DNA of 64,000 nt from Maricaulis alexandrii (lineage in GTDB: Bacteria; Pseudomonadota; Alphaproteobacteria; Caulobacterales; Maricaulaceae). Below the pieces are notes generated by a model. It was not told where the DNA came from, searched no databases, and worked only from the letters and a program-made list of their open reading frames with translations. The DNA lies in NCBI RefSeq assembly GCF_005871165.1, contig NZ_SWKP01000007.1, forward strand, positions 248,001 through 312,000, read 5' to 3'. Of the stretch, positions 9,116-17,060 are shown piece after piece (position 1 is the stretch's first letter; each line of letters starts with the position of its first letter). The translations under genes were made by a program, and so were the position numbers.

Positions 9116-9610
9116 ATGGGGCGGCCGACGCTTCACCTGTTGTGCGGGAAGATCGCCTCCGGCAAATCCACCCTGGCCCGGGAACTGGCGGCGGGGCCGG
9201 AGACGCTCCTGGTCAGTGAAGACGCCTTCATGGCCGCCCTGTTTCCGGACGAAATCCATACGCTGGAGGATTTCCGCATCCGCTCCGCGCGGCTGGAGAC
9301 GGCGCTGAAACCGCATATCGCCGCCATCCTGCAGGAAGGCCTCAGCGTGGTGCTCGACTTTCACGCCAATACCCGGGCCCGCCGGGACTGGGCGCGCACG
9401 ATTGTCGAGGCGGCCGGGGCGGACGCGATCCTGCACTGGATTGATGTCCCCGATGCGGTCTGCAAGGCGCGACTGCGCGCCCGCAATGCGGCCGGCACGC
9501 ATGAATACGCGGCCTCCGACGCCCAGTTCGACCAGTTCACCGCCCACTTCCTGCCGCCGCAGCCGGAGGAGAACTGGGTCGTGGATCATATCCGGGTCTC
9601 GAACGGCTAG
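9116..9610 (+). CDS. Small P-loop ATPase/kinase-like protein
   Basis: A 164-residue protein with a Walker A motif, CGKIASGKST, at residues 10-19, and an Asp-rich VVLDFHANT motif near residue 80 resembling Walker B. This layout matches COG-type AAA/zeta-toxin-like small kinases annotated as ATP-binding proteins that phosphorylate small molecules. No lid motif identifies a substrate. The gene starts three bases after the acetyltransferase and converges on the DUF1697 gene, overlapping its end by four bases. Confidence 0.75.
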   Translation: MGRPTLHLLCGKIASGKSTLARELAAGPETLLVSEDAFMAALFPDEIHTLEDFRIRSARLETALKPHIAAILQEGLSVVLDFHANTRARRDWARTIVEAAGADAILHWIDVPDAVCKARLRARNAAGTHEYAASDAQFDQFTAHFLPPQPEENWVVDHIRVSNG

Positions 9611-10113
9611 CCCACCATCTCCACCAGTTTTCGGATCGTGTTGAGATTGCGGGCCGTGCCGGACCGTGCTGCCGGAATGACCAGTCTGGACTGGCCCATC
9701 CCGTCGCCATAATGGATGTAAATCTCCCGACCGATGGCCGCGATCTCCTCATCTTTGAGGTGCCGGATCTCGCTCTGCCAACCTTCGGGCGGCGGGGCAT
9801 CGAGGAAGGTCACCAGACAGCGATTGCCCGGCGCATCGGGAAATGGGTTCGCGGCCAGAATATCGTCCAGCTCGGCCGGGGTTCGCAGGAAGACGGGAAC
9901 CGGCTTTCCCGCCCAGGCGGCCAGTTCCGCCTCCAGCGCAACGCGCGCACCATCCGCCGTCGTGTCTGTCCGGAAAACCAGATTGCCGGACGCGATATAG
10001 GTCCTGGCATCGGCAAAGCCGCAGCGTTCCGCCATCGCCCGCAGCTCGGCCATGGGCAATTTGCCGGTCCCGCCGACATTGACGGCCCGCAGGAAGGCGA
10101 TGAGCGTGGTCAG
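9607..10113 (-). CDS. DUF1697 family protein, probable CTG start
   Basis: DUF1697 proteins usually open with a short strand and an ALLRGVNVGG-like motif. Here the in-frame codons before the first ATG (10059) encode TTLIAFLRAVNVGG, so the real protein must start upstream of that ATG. No ATG, GTG or TTG exists in frame before an upstream stop; the best candidate is CTG at 10113-10111, which overlaps the HNH gene stop as CTGA, the same geometry as a normal ATGA coupling. That gives 168 residues. The rest (TYIASGNLVF, NTIRKLVEMV end) is typical. Function of the family is unknown. Confidence 0.75.
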   Translation of the reverse strand: MTTLIAFLRAVNVGGTGKLPMAELRAMAERCGFADARTYIASGNLVFRTDTTADGARVALEAELAAWAGKPVPVFLRTPAELDDILAANPFPDAPGNRCLVTFLDAPPPEGWQSEIRHLKDEEIAAIGREIYIHYGDGMGQSRLVIPAARSGTARNLNTIRKLVEMVG

Positions 10114-10676
10114 CGCTCCAGCTCGATATCCCAGTAGAGATAGTCCAGCCAGCTCTCATGGAGGAATTTCGGCGGGAATTTTCGGCCCTGGGATTGCAAC
10201 TCATACATGGAGGGGCGTTGCGGCGGCCGGCGCAGGGGCATGCCCGCCTCGCGCGGCGTGCGCCCGCCCTTCTTGAGATTGCAGGGCCCGCAGGCGGCCA
10301 CGATATTGTCCCAGCTCGTCTTGCCGCCGGCCCTGCGCGGAATGACATGGTCGAAGGTCAGCTGGTCGACCCCGTCCTTGCCGCAATAGGCGCACTGGAA
10401 CCCGTCGCGGAGCCAGACATTGTATCGGGTGAAGGCGGGGGACCGGTCCTGGTGGATGTATTCGCGCAGCGCGACCACCGAGGGCACATGCATCTCGAAA
10501 CTGGGTGAATGCACGACCTCGTCATAATGCGAGATCACCGCCACCCGTTCCAGGAAGACATTCTTGATCGCCTCCTGCCAGGGCCAGGTGGAAAGCGGCC
10601 AATAGCTCAGGGGCTGAAAGTCCGCATTCAGGACCAGACAGGGCATTCCCTGCGGTGCACGTTCAAGCACCTGCAT
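10110..10676 (-). CDS. HNH endonuclease family protein
   Basis: A 188-residue HNH protein. The nuclease core lies at about residues 95-145: CAYCG and CGPC zinc-binding cysteines, TFDHVIPR carrying the first His, and WDNIVAACG carrying the Asn. This is the widespread chromosomal HNH family (COG1403 type) found in single copy in many alphaproteobacteria, not a homing enzyme by context. The ATG at 10676 is preferred to one at 10784 because a GGGAGG ribosome site lies just before it. It is translationally linked to the DUF1697 gene downstream. Confidence 0.87.
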   Translation of the reverse strand: MQVLERAPQGMPCLVLNADFQPLSYWPLSTWPWQEAIKNVFLERVAVISHYDEVVHSPSFEMHVPSVVALREYIHQDRSPAFTRYNVWLRDGFQCAYCGKDGVDQLTFDHVIPRRAGGKTSWDNIVAACGPCNLKKGGRTPREAGMPLRRPPQRPSMYELQSQGRKFPPKFLHESWLDYLYWDIELER

Positions 10677-10885
10677 GGCGACCTCCCTCATCAAGACCGG
10701 CCCGAACCGGTCGGTTGGGCCAGATCGAGAGGGGGTGTGTCTTTTGGACCAGCGTCCTGAAAGCGCACCTCCTGTCGCACGCAAGAGACGGATTCGCTTG
10801 TCCGAATCGATTCGCCTCCCGCGCTTGAAAGAAGGTTACTCCTGTTCGCGTGTCAGTCCTATGACGCTCTTGAGAATCTTGGGTG

Positions 10886-11551
10886 TCACACCAAACGCCC
10901 GGCCAGGGCCTTGCCGATGAAGCGCCCACCCAGGTCCAGGCCATCCTGGCCGATCGAGTGGGGAATGCCCTGGGAGATATGCCATTGGGCACCGTGTCCG
11001 GCGGCGGCGATATGCTCGAGCGCGTCGAACATGAAGCCCAGCGGCAGGACCTGGTCCTGGTCGCCATGGATCAGCATGATCGGCGGTTTGGACGCCATCT
11101 CCTCCTTCAGCTTCGCCCCGCCCGGCAGGGCGCCGGAAAAGCCCATGATGCCCGCCAGCGGCCGTTTGCGGCGCAGGCCGGCCTGGAGAGAAAGCATCGT
11201 GCCCTGGGAGAAGCCGCACAGGACGAGATCGGATTCGGACAGCTGATAGCGCGCCAGCTCCTGGTCGATGAAGGCATCCACGACCGGCCAGGCCATGGCC
11301 GCGCCTTCCTCGATCCGCTTGGGGTCGAGATTGGAGATCGGGAACCATTGAAACCCGTTCGGAGCGCCCGGCACCGGGTCCGGTGCATTCGGTGAAATCC
11401 ACTGCACATGCGGCAAATCCCGCGCCCACATCTGCCCCAGCGAAATCAGATCATCCCCGTTCGAGCCGTAGCCGTGCAGGAAGATCACCAGTTTCTTCGG
11501 CGCAGATCCGCCATGCGGCGCCAACCGCGGACCATCAATCGGACGGGACAT
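10886..11551 (-). CDS. Alpha/beta hydrolase, carboxylesterase/phospholipase family
   Basis: A 221-residue serine hydrolase. The catalytic residues can be placed: S115 in CGFSQGTM, an Asp in HGDQDQVLP and a His in GIPHSIGQ. The oxyanion region is FLHGYGSNG (residues 24-32). Size and motifs match the bacterial carboxylesterase/lysophospholipase family also containing YpfH. The substrate is unknown. The 209 bases between it and the HNH gene hold no clear gene or strong hairpin. Confidence 0.85.
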   Translation of the reverse strand: MSRPIDGPRLAPHGGSAPKKLVIFLHGYGSNGDDLISLGQMWARDLPHVQWISPNAPDPVPGAPNGFQWFPISNLDPKRIEEGAAMAWPVVDAFIDQELARYQLSESDLVLCGFSQGTMLSLQAGLRRKRPLAGIMGFSGALPGGAKLKEEMASKPPIMLIHGDQDQVLPLGFMFDALEHIAAAGHGAQWHISQGIPHSIGQDGLDLGGRFIGKALAGRLV

Positions 11552-11647
11552 TCACATCTCCAGCTTGGTTGCAGACTGGATAGTGCGAGGCGGGGGATGC
11601 GGGCAAGAGGTGTTTCCCGGCGAGGCCCGACAAGGCGACAGGCCTAC

Positions 11648-11783
11648 CCCTTCTCCCTGGGGAGAAGGTGGCGCGCATGCGCCGGATGAGGGGGGACGCC
11701 GAGGTCCTCGCGATTACCTGCCAGCACCGGGATTTCCCCCTCTCCCGGCGCATGCGCGCCACCCTCTCCCCAAGGGAGAGGGA
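11648..11783. repeat. Dispersed repeat family A, copy 2
   Basis: Almost the same sequence and length as the copy at 3961-4092, again bounded by CCTTCTCCC/GGGAGAAGG and CCCTCTCCCC/GGGAGAGGG hairpins, with the central palindrome changed to GGCGCGCATGCGCC. Lies upstream of the esterase gene, between divergent genes. Confidence 0.85.
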
Positions 11784-11829
11784 GTGCTGAACCAGCGCAA
11801 CTTATCCCCACCCACATAACCTGTGGGAC

Positions 11830-12095
11830 ACTTCCTGTGACTTCCGGGAAGAGAGGCGCGAGCTCAGTCCCTTGTGCCCGGAAGTGTGCGGAGCCTGTCC
11901 GCGCGAGGGGGTGACATCCTGAGCTCCGGCAGGGCCATCGCCAGGGGCACACGGCACAAGGTCCCGACCGTGCTGGCACCCAGGCGGTTTCGGTGCGTCG
12001 CCCGCAAGGGAAGACGATCAAATCTCCGCGTGCGGGAGACCGGTCAGGTCACTCACACTCACTACGAAAACAGACCCGTCAGGTCTCCCGCACAC
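11830..12095 (+). ncRNA. Possible structured RNA (tentative)
   Basis: Several long complementary pairs lie in a region without a gene: CCTTGTGCC (11871-11879 area) with GGCACAAGG (11953-11961), GAGCTCAG with CTGAGCTC (11860-11867 and 11919-11926, mutually exclusive with the first unless a pseudoknot forms), and a 12-bp stem GTGCGGGAGACC/GGTCTCCCGCAC (12030-12093 area) with a loop of about 40 bases. The strand is not certain. I could not match it to 6S, tmRNA, SRP or RNase P RNA. Confidence 0.3.
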
Positions 12096-12156
12096 CTCTC
12101 ATACCGCCAGCGTGGTCGCGCGTGGCGCTACGTCCGCTTCTTCAACCGCATCCCCT

Positions 12157-12346
12157 TGTCATCCCTGACACCCGCCTTCGCGGGCGCAGGCTTCTGCCCC
12201 GCGAAGGCGGAGCGCAGATCAGGGCCCCATACACGCAAGATCAGCCCGAAAGCAGGCGCGACCATTTCCGATCGCTAGATTCAAACCGGGATTATGGGTC
12301 CCGGACTTACGCCCGGCTCAAGGCCGGGCATCCATCCGGGATGACA
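12157..12346. repeat. Dispersed repeat family B, copy 1 (TGTCATCCC...GGGATGACA)
   Basis: A 190-bp element bounded by TGTCATCCC and its inverse GGGATGACA. Inside are further palindromes and the conserved phrase GCAGATCAGGG and GGTCCCGGA. Other copies: 30256-30354, 48311-48456, 48826-48946, 61975-62104, and a half copy at 48972-49011. Confidence 0.85.
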
Positions 12347-12400
12347 ATCACAAGCTCTTGTTCAGGAGAAAGAGAGCCCATGCCCCGCACAAGCAATTTT

Positions 12401-12491
12401 CCCGGGCGAAGTCCCGGGCCCCACCGAAGGTGCCGCATCCTCATCCGATGAAAAGACGGAACGTCCCGTCGGCCCCGGGACTTCGCCCGGG
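12401..12491. repeat. Inverted repeat pair of palindromic arms upstream of gluQ
   Basis: Two 18-bp arms, CCCGGGCGAAGTCCCGGG at 12401-12418 and its exact reverse complement at 12474-12491, separated by 55 bases. Each arm is itself close to palindromic (CCCGGG...CCCGGG). The pair could form one long hairpin or two small ones; it ends 68 bases before the gluQ ATG. Confidence 0.8.
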
Positions 12492-12558
12492 GGAAATGCA
12501 AATTTGGCGACATCAACGCCCCTCCCCATTCCCCGCGAACCCGCCTAAACCTGCCCCC

Positions 12559-13395
12559 ATGATCTTCACCACGCGCTTTGCCCCCTCGCCCACCGGCCAT
12601 TTGCACATCGGGCATGCCTTCTCGGCCTGGACCGCCTGGCAGGCAGCGTCCGAAAAAGGGGGGCGCTTCATCCTGCGGCTGGAGGATATCGATACGACGC
12701 GGTGCAAGCCGGAATTCGATCAGGTCATTTTCGACGATCTGATCTGGCTGGGCCTGGACTGGGAGCTGCCGGTGCGGCGCCAGTCGGAGCATTTTGATGA
12801 CTATGCCCGGGTGCTGGAGCGACTGATCGCTCTCAGGGTCGTTTATCGCTGTTTCAAGACGCGCGCGGAAATCCTGGACGATATTGCCCGCGCGCCGCAC
12901 GGGGCGGGCGAGGTCTATCGCGGGCCGGTTGATCCGATGAGCGCCGATGAAGAAGCCGAACGGGTGGCGAAGGGCGAGAGCTATGCCTGGCGCCTGTCGC
13001 TGGATCGCTGCCGGGATGTGCTGGGCCCGCGCTTTGCGGCGATGCAGTTCATCGAGGATGAGCGCGGCCTGCTGCCCGCCGACCCGGACCCGCTGGGCGA
13101 TGTCATCCTGGCGCGCAAGGATGTCGGGACCAGCTATCACATCGCCGTCGTGCATGATGATGCCCTGCAGGGCATGACCCATATCATTCGCGGCGAGGAT
13201 CTGTTCGAACTGACGCCCCTGCACGTCCTGTTGCAGACGCTGCTGGACCTGCCGACGCCGATCTACCGGCACCACCGCCTGCTGACTGACGAGAACGGCC
13301 AGCGCTTTGCCAAGCGCAATCTCTCGGTGACGCTCAAATCCATGCGCGAGGCCGGGATGAGTGCAGAGGATGTCCGCACGAAATGGGGCTTCTAG
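12559..13395 (+). CDS. gluQ: Glutamyl-Q tRNA(Asp) synthetase GluQRS
   Basis: A 278-residue paralogue of the GluRS catalytic domain that charges queuosine-34 of tRNA-Asp with glutamate. The HIGH-type signature LHIGH follows FAPSPTG at the N-terminus, and the KMSKS equivalent reads KRNLS near residues 252-256. The anticodon-binding domain is absent, as expected. The zinc site is degenerate: YRCFKTR has one Cys where the E. coli enzyme has CxC, and the later Tyr/Cys pair is YRGP. The ATG at 12559 is chosen because residues before it are unlike the family. Its 3' end overlaps the converging lipoprotein gene by four bases. Confidence 0.92.
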   Translation: MIFTTRFAPSPTGHLHIGHAFSAWTAWQAASEKGGRFILRLEDIDTTRCKPEFDQVIFDDLIWLGLDWELPVRRQSEHFDDYARVLERLIALRVVYRCFKTRAEILDDIARAPHGAGEVYRGPVDPMSADEEAERVAKGESYAWRLSLDRCRDVLGPRFAAMQFIEDERGLLPADPDPLGDVILARKDVGTSYHIAVVHDDALQGMTHIIRGEDLFELTPLHVLLQTLLDLPTPIYRHHRLLTDENGQRFAKRNLSVTLKSMREAGMSAEDVRTKWGF

Positions 13396-13949
13396 CGGCC
13401 GCCGCGCCGGGCTTCGGCGGTCTCGCTGTATTCATTGATCCGCACCAGAGCCCCGTCCCGCCAGGCATATTCCCGGACCAGGACCATGCGCCCGCCCGGC
13501 GCGCCGCGATCAATCTCGCGGACCTGTATCCGGGTCTCGCGATAATGCTCGATCGCGCGGACATGATTGCCCGACATCAGCTGCACGACCTGCCAGTCGC
13601 CACGCCGTGACACCAGCAGGGGAAAGGCGCAGGCTGTCGTGCCGCAGAAATAGGCGACAGCCGACTCGCCGCGCCGCGTCCGGCAATGCAGGGCGCGGGT
13701 CTCGATCACGAAGTCCGGTTCCGCATCATCATCAATGAAGGCCGTTGCGGCACGGGCGCTCTCCACCTCCGCCGGCTCGCAGGCGAGACTGCCTTCGCTG
13801 ATTTGATCGAGCCAGGCGGCAAAGGCGGTCTGGGCCGCGGCCGGAAGCCGGCCGGTTTCCGGATGACCGGGCGGGGGCGGGGAGCAGTTCGCCACGCACA
13901 GCCCGCCCAGCGCTGACAGGGCGATGCGCCGCAGGGTCTGCAGCTTCAT
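13392..13949 (-). CDS. Uncharacterised lipoprotein
   Basis: A 185-residue protein. The start at 13949 (MKLQTLRRIAL) has a GAGG ribosome site eight bases upstream and gives a signal peptide ending in a lipobox-like VANC. The mature protein has several Cys, including RALHCRTR and YFCGTTACAF, which could form periplasmic disulfides. I do not recognise a family. It converges on gluQ with a four-base overlap of the ends, and 136 bases separate its start from the Rieske gene. Confidence 0.7.
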   Translation of the reverse strand: MKLQTLRRIALSALGGLCVANCSPPPPGHPETGRLPAAAQTAFAAWLDQISEGSLACEPAEVESARAATAFIDDDAEPDFVIETRALHCRTRRGESAVAYFCGTTACAFPLLVSRRGDWQVVQLMSGNHVRAIEHYRETRIQVREIDRGAPGGRMVLVREYAWRDGALVRINEYSETAEARRGGR

Positions 13950-14085
13950 TCTCGCATCCTCGTTCACGCCCCAGCGCGGATGATCAGTCTAGGCAGGCGG
14001 CGACCGGTGCGGCAAGCCGATATGCCGCACTTTTAATGCGTCCTCCACGCTAGGCAGGGCGCGCCGGACACGCTATCAGGCGGAC

Positions 14086-15135
14086 ATGTTCGTACGTGAT
14101 CTCTGGTATTTCGGCGCCCTGTCGAGCGAGCTGAAACCGGGTCAGCATCTCCACCGGGAGCTGCTGGGCCAGCCCATCCTGTTCGGCCGCGACCATCAGG
14201 GGCGCGCCTATGCGCTGAAGGATATCTGCCCGCACCGCGGCATTCTCCTGTCCGGCGGCGAGGCGCAGGAGCATGGCGGCGAGACCCAGGTGGAATGCCC
14301 CTATCATGGCTGGCGTTTCCGCACGGACGGGTCCTGCGCGGCCATCCCCTCCCTCACCGGCGACCAGGCCGAGGCCATGGATCTGTCCAAGATCCGCACC
14401 CGCGCCTTTCCGGTGCATGAGGACCAGGGCCTGATCTGGATCTGGTATGCGGGCGAGGAGGATGCCGACAATCCGCCCTCCATCGATCCGCCCAAGCTGG
14501 ACATTCCGGAGGGCCACAAGCCGAAACTGGTCGTGCGGGACGTGTTCAACTGTCATGTCGATCATGCCGTGATCGGACTGATGGATCCGGCCCACATCCC
14601 CTATATCCACCGGCAATGGTGGTGGCGGTCGGCCAAGTCCGTGCATGAGAAGGAAAAGAAGTTCGGCCCGGTCGAGCGTGGCTTCTCCATGCTGCCCCAC
14701 GTGCCGTCGAAGAATTCCTATCTCTACCGCCTGATGGGCGAGCCGCAGACGGAAATCCGCTTCCAGCTGCCCGGCCTGCGGACCGAATATGTCCAGGCGG
14801 GCGGCAAGCATTTCACCGGTTTCACCGCCGTGACGCCGACCAATGAGAACTCGACCGCGATCACCATCGTCGTCTACTGGGATCACTGGCTGCCCAGCAT
14901 CGTGCCCAATCCGCTGATCAAGATGGGGATCGAGATTTTCGTGGGTCAGGACCGCGATGCGGTCAATGCCCAGCAGGTCGGCCTCGCCTATGACCCCAAA
15001 CTCATGCTGATCCATGACAGCGATGTGCAGGCGAAATGGTATTTCGCCCTCAAGCGCGCCTGGGAGAAGCATCGCGAGACGGGTGAGCCCTTCAAGAACC
15101 CCGTGAAACCCGCAACCCTGCGCTGGAGAAGCTGA
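14086..15135 (+). CDS. Rieske 2Fe-2S aromatic ring-hydroxylating oxygenase, large subunit type
   Basis: A 349-residue oxygenase. The Rieske cluster ligands are C48 and H50 (CPHRG) and C71 and H74 (CPYHGW). The C-terminal catalytic domain shows the mononuclear-iron facial region CHVDHAVIGLMDPAHIPYIH near residues 164-184. Size and domain order match vanillate demethylase and Pobilin/phytochlorobilin-type oxygenases, but the substrate is unknown. No reductase or ferredoxin gene is beside it. Its stop shares a base with the HIG1 gene start. Confidence 0.87.
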   Translation: MFVRDLWYFGALSSELKPGQHLHRELLGQPILFGRDHQGRAYALKDICPHRGILLSGGEAQEHGGETQVECPYHGWRFRTDGSCAAIPSLTGDQAEAMDLSKIRTRAFPVHEDQGLIWIWYAGEEDADNPPSIDPPKLDIPEGHKPKLVVRDVFNCHVDHAVIGLMDPAHIPYIHRQWWWRSAKSVHEKEKKFGPVERGFSMLPHVPSKNSYLYRLMGEPQTEIRFQLPGLRTEYVQAGGKHFTGFTAVTPTNENSTAITIVVYWDHWLPSIVPNPLIKMGIEIFVGQDRDAVNAQQVGLAYDPKLMLIHDSDVQAKWYFALKRAWEKHRETGEPFKNPVKPATLRWRS

Positions 15136-15347
15136 TGACCCTCGACAACGCCCTCACTGGCTTCCTCTACATTGCCATGCTGGCCGTCGTGGTCGTGCTG
15201 ATCACCGGCATCGTGAATCTCTACCGCGGTGACGAAAAAGCCCGCTCACGCTCCAACAAGCTGATGCGCCTGCGCGTGGTGACACAGTTCGTCGCGATCC
15301 TGCTGCTTCTGGTGATCCTCTACGTCCGTCAGAATTTCGGCAGCTAG
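15135..15347 (+). CDS. Twin transmembrane HIG1-domain small protein
   Basis: A 70-residue protein with two hydrophobic segments (about 7-27 and 48-65) linked by a basic loop holding SNKLMRLRVV, as in the HIG1 (hypoxia-induced) family. Mitochondrial members stabilise cytochrome oxidase supercomplexes. In many alphaproteobacteria this small gene sits directly before a cobalamin adenosyltransferase and etfBA; here those genes follow, but with other genes in between. Confidence 0.85.
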   Translation: MTLDNALTGFLYIAMLAVVVVLITGIVNLYRGDEKARSRSNKLMRLRVVTQFVAILLLLVILYVRQNFGS

Positions 15348-16441
15348 TCGAGCACCGCACCGGTCGCAGCCCGCACGGCGGCTTCGACATCCGCGTCCGG
15401 GGCGGCATTCACACCGACCATGAAGACCCGGCCGGTTTCCCGGTCGAGCCCGATCTGGACCAGCCACATCGTGTTCGATCCGGCATGGAAGAGTCGCGCC
15501 TCCCGCACGCCCCAGCCCAGCGCGTAAGTGCCACCGAAGGGGGGCGTGTGCAGGTGCTGCCAGCTGTCCGGCGACAGGAAATCACCGCCCCGCCCGGCAT
15601 CACCGTCCAGATGCGCGCGCAGATAGACCGCCATGTCGGGGGCCGAGATGTGGACTGTCCCCGCCGGCCCCATGACGGGCGGGTTGTCCGCCCGGGGGCC
15701 GGGCGCCACCGCATTGAGCCCGCCGAACAGGCCCCGCTTGTGACCGCGCGGCTGGTCAGGTGCATCGCCTGATCCGGGCGCCCCGAAACCGGCACTGTCC
15801 AGTCCCAGCGGTTCGAACACCTCGCGGGTGATCAGCGTTTCCCAGCTCGTGCCGGTGGCCTGTTCCAGCATGGCGCCGGCCACCACATAGCCGGCGTTGG
15901 AATACAGATAGTCCTGACCCGGTTCGCCCGTCGGGGACTGGGCGAGAATGTCCGCTGCGTAGCGCAGACGCTGGGCCGGCAGATCATCATCACCCGACGT
16001 GATGAAACCGAGCGTGGCCATCAGCCCGATATTGGCCGGCAAGCCGGACCGGTGGCTGAGCAGATGCTCGAAACTCGCATCGCGATACGCCGGATCGATC
16101 GTGTCGATCACATCGCCCAGATGATCCGCGACCGTGTCATCCCATCCGACAACACCCTGTTCCACCAGGCGCGCGACCAGCGTGGCCGTCATGGATTTGG
16201 TGTTGGAGCCCTGATGCCAGAGGTCGGACGTCTCGATGGCCGCATCCGTGCCGGCGGCCCGGACACCGGCGACGGCAAGGCTGACCCCGTCGGCGTTGCC
16301 CTGCATGACGACGGCACCGGGCGCGCCGCTGTCCTCGAGCAGGGTATCAGCGATCGATTGCAGGTCCGGCTGGGCCTGAACCGCCGGCTGGACCAGAAGA
16401 CCAAGGGCCAGCACCCCGCCCCAGACATCACGCCACATCAT
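15344..16441 (-). CDS. Serine hydrolase, beta-lactamase/D-Ala-D-Ala carboxypeptidase-like (class C fold)
   Basis: A 365-residue secreted protein with an N-terminal signal peptide (cleavage near AQA, residues 22-24). The catalytic SxxK motif is S79-NT-K82, and YSNAGY supplies the YxN motif. A HxG-like element occurs in RLFHAGSN near the C-terminus. This family includes esterases, peptidases and beta-lactamases, so the substrate is open. It lies in reverse orientation between the HIG1 and adenosyltransferase genes, which are usually neighbours; its 3' end overlaps the HIG1 stop by four bases. Confidence 0.87.
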   Translation of the reverse strand: MMWRDVWGGVLALGLLVQPAVQAQPDLQSIADTLLEDSGAPGAVVMQGNADGVSLAVAGVRAAGTDAAIETSDLWHQGSNTKSMTATLVARLVEQGVVGWDDTVADHLGDVIDTIDPAYRDASFEHLLSHRSGLPANIGLMATLGFITSGDDDLPAQRLRYAADILAQSPTGEPGQDYLYSNAGYVVAGAMLEQATGTSWETLITREVFEPLGLDSAGFGAPGSGDAPDQPRGHKRGLFGGLNAVAPGPRADNPPVMGPAGTVHISAPDMAVYLRAHLDGDAGRGGDFLSPDSWQHLHTPPFGGTYALGWGVREARLFHAGSNTMWLVQIGLDRETGRVFMVGVNAAPDADVEAAVRAATGAVLD

Positions 16442-16484
16442 GCTTCCCCTTCCCCGCTCTCCAGCCTGCGGCTACACAGGCAGA

Positions 16485-17060
16485 ATGGTGAAACTGACCA
16501 AAATCTACACGCGAACCGGGGATGCGGGTCAAACCCGGCTCGGCGACATGTCCCAGACGGTAAAACACGATCTGCGGGTCGAGGCCTATGGGGATATCGA
16601 CGAGACCAATTCCTCCATCGGCCTCGCCCGCGCCGCGCTCGGCTCCGGACATGGGCTGGATGAAACGCTCGCCCGTATCCAGAATGATCTGTTCGACCTG
16701 GGCGCTGATCTGTGCGTGCCGGAAAGCGACACGCCGCCGGACTGGGAACCCTTGCGCATGACCCAGACCCAGATCGATTTCCTGGAAAACGAGATCGACC
16801 GGCTCAATGCGAAACTGGAGCCGCTGAATTCTTTCATCCTGCCCGCCGGCAGCGAAGCGGCGGCCCGGCTGCACGTCGCCCGGACCGTGTGCCGCCGCGC
16901 CGAACGCAAGATTTCCGCCCTGGCCGCAACAGGCACCCGTCTCAATCCGCTGACATTGAAATACGCCAACCGTCTGTCCGACCTGCTCTTCGTGATGGCC
17001 CGCACGGCCAATCTCGACGCCGGCGGCGATGTGCTCTGGGTGCCGGGAAAGGACCGTTGA
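16485..17060 (+). CDS. Cob(I)alamin adenosyltransferase, PduO type
   Basis: A 191-residue enzyme that transfers the adenosyl group of ATP to cob(I)alamin to make coenzyme B12. The ATP-binding opening KIYTRTGDAGQTRLGD (residues 4-19) and the helical ARTVCRRAERK motif with catalytic arginines near residues 128-138 are intact. ATG at 16485 is chosen because the MVKLTKIYT start matches the family. It is divergent from the serine hydrolase by 43 bases and coupled to the NADAR gene through a TTGA overlap. Confidence 0.93.
   Translation: MVKLTKIYTRTGDAGQTRLGDMSQTVKHDLRVEAYGDIDETNSSIGLARAALGSGHGLDETLARIQNDLFDLGADLCVPESDTPPDWEPLRMTQTQIDFLENEIDRLNAKLEPLNSFILPAGSEAAARLHVARTVCRRAERKISALAATGTRLNPLTLKYANRLSDLLFVMARTANLDAGGDVLWVPGKDR

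Larger units (their letters stand above)
11552..12558. other. 1 kb gene-free gap rich in repeats and hairpins
   Basis: No reading frame here shows protein-family character. The gap contains, in order, a family A repeat (11648-11783), a GC-rich stretch with long-range pairings that may be a structured RNA (11820-12100), a family B element (12157-12346), and an 18-bp perfect inverted repeat pair (12401-12491) just before gluQ. Confidence 0.8.

Noticed and set aside
11820-12000. 6S RNA
   Set aside because: Some pairing exists, but I could not trace the closed rod with a single central bubble that defines 6S RNA.
11874-12278. 134-codon frame in the 1 kb gap
   Set aside because: Runs into the family B repeat, has no ribosome site and no protein-like motifs.
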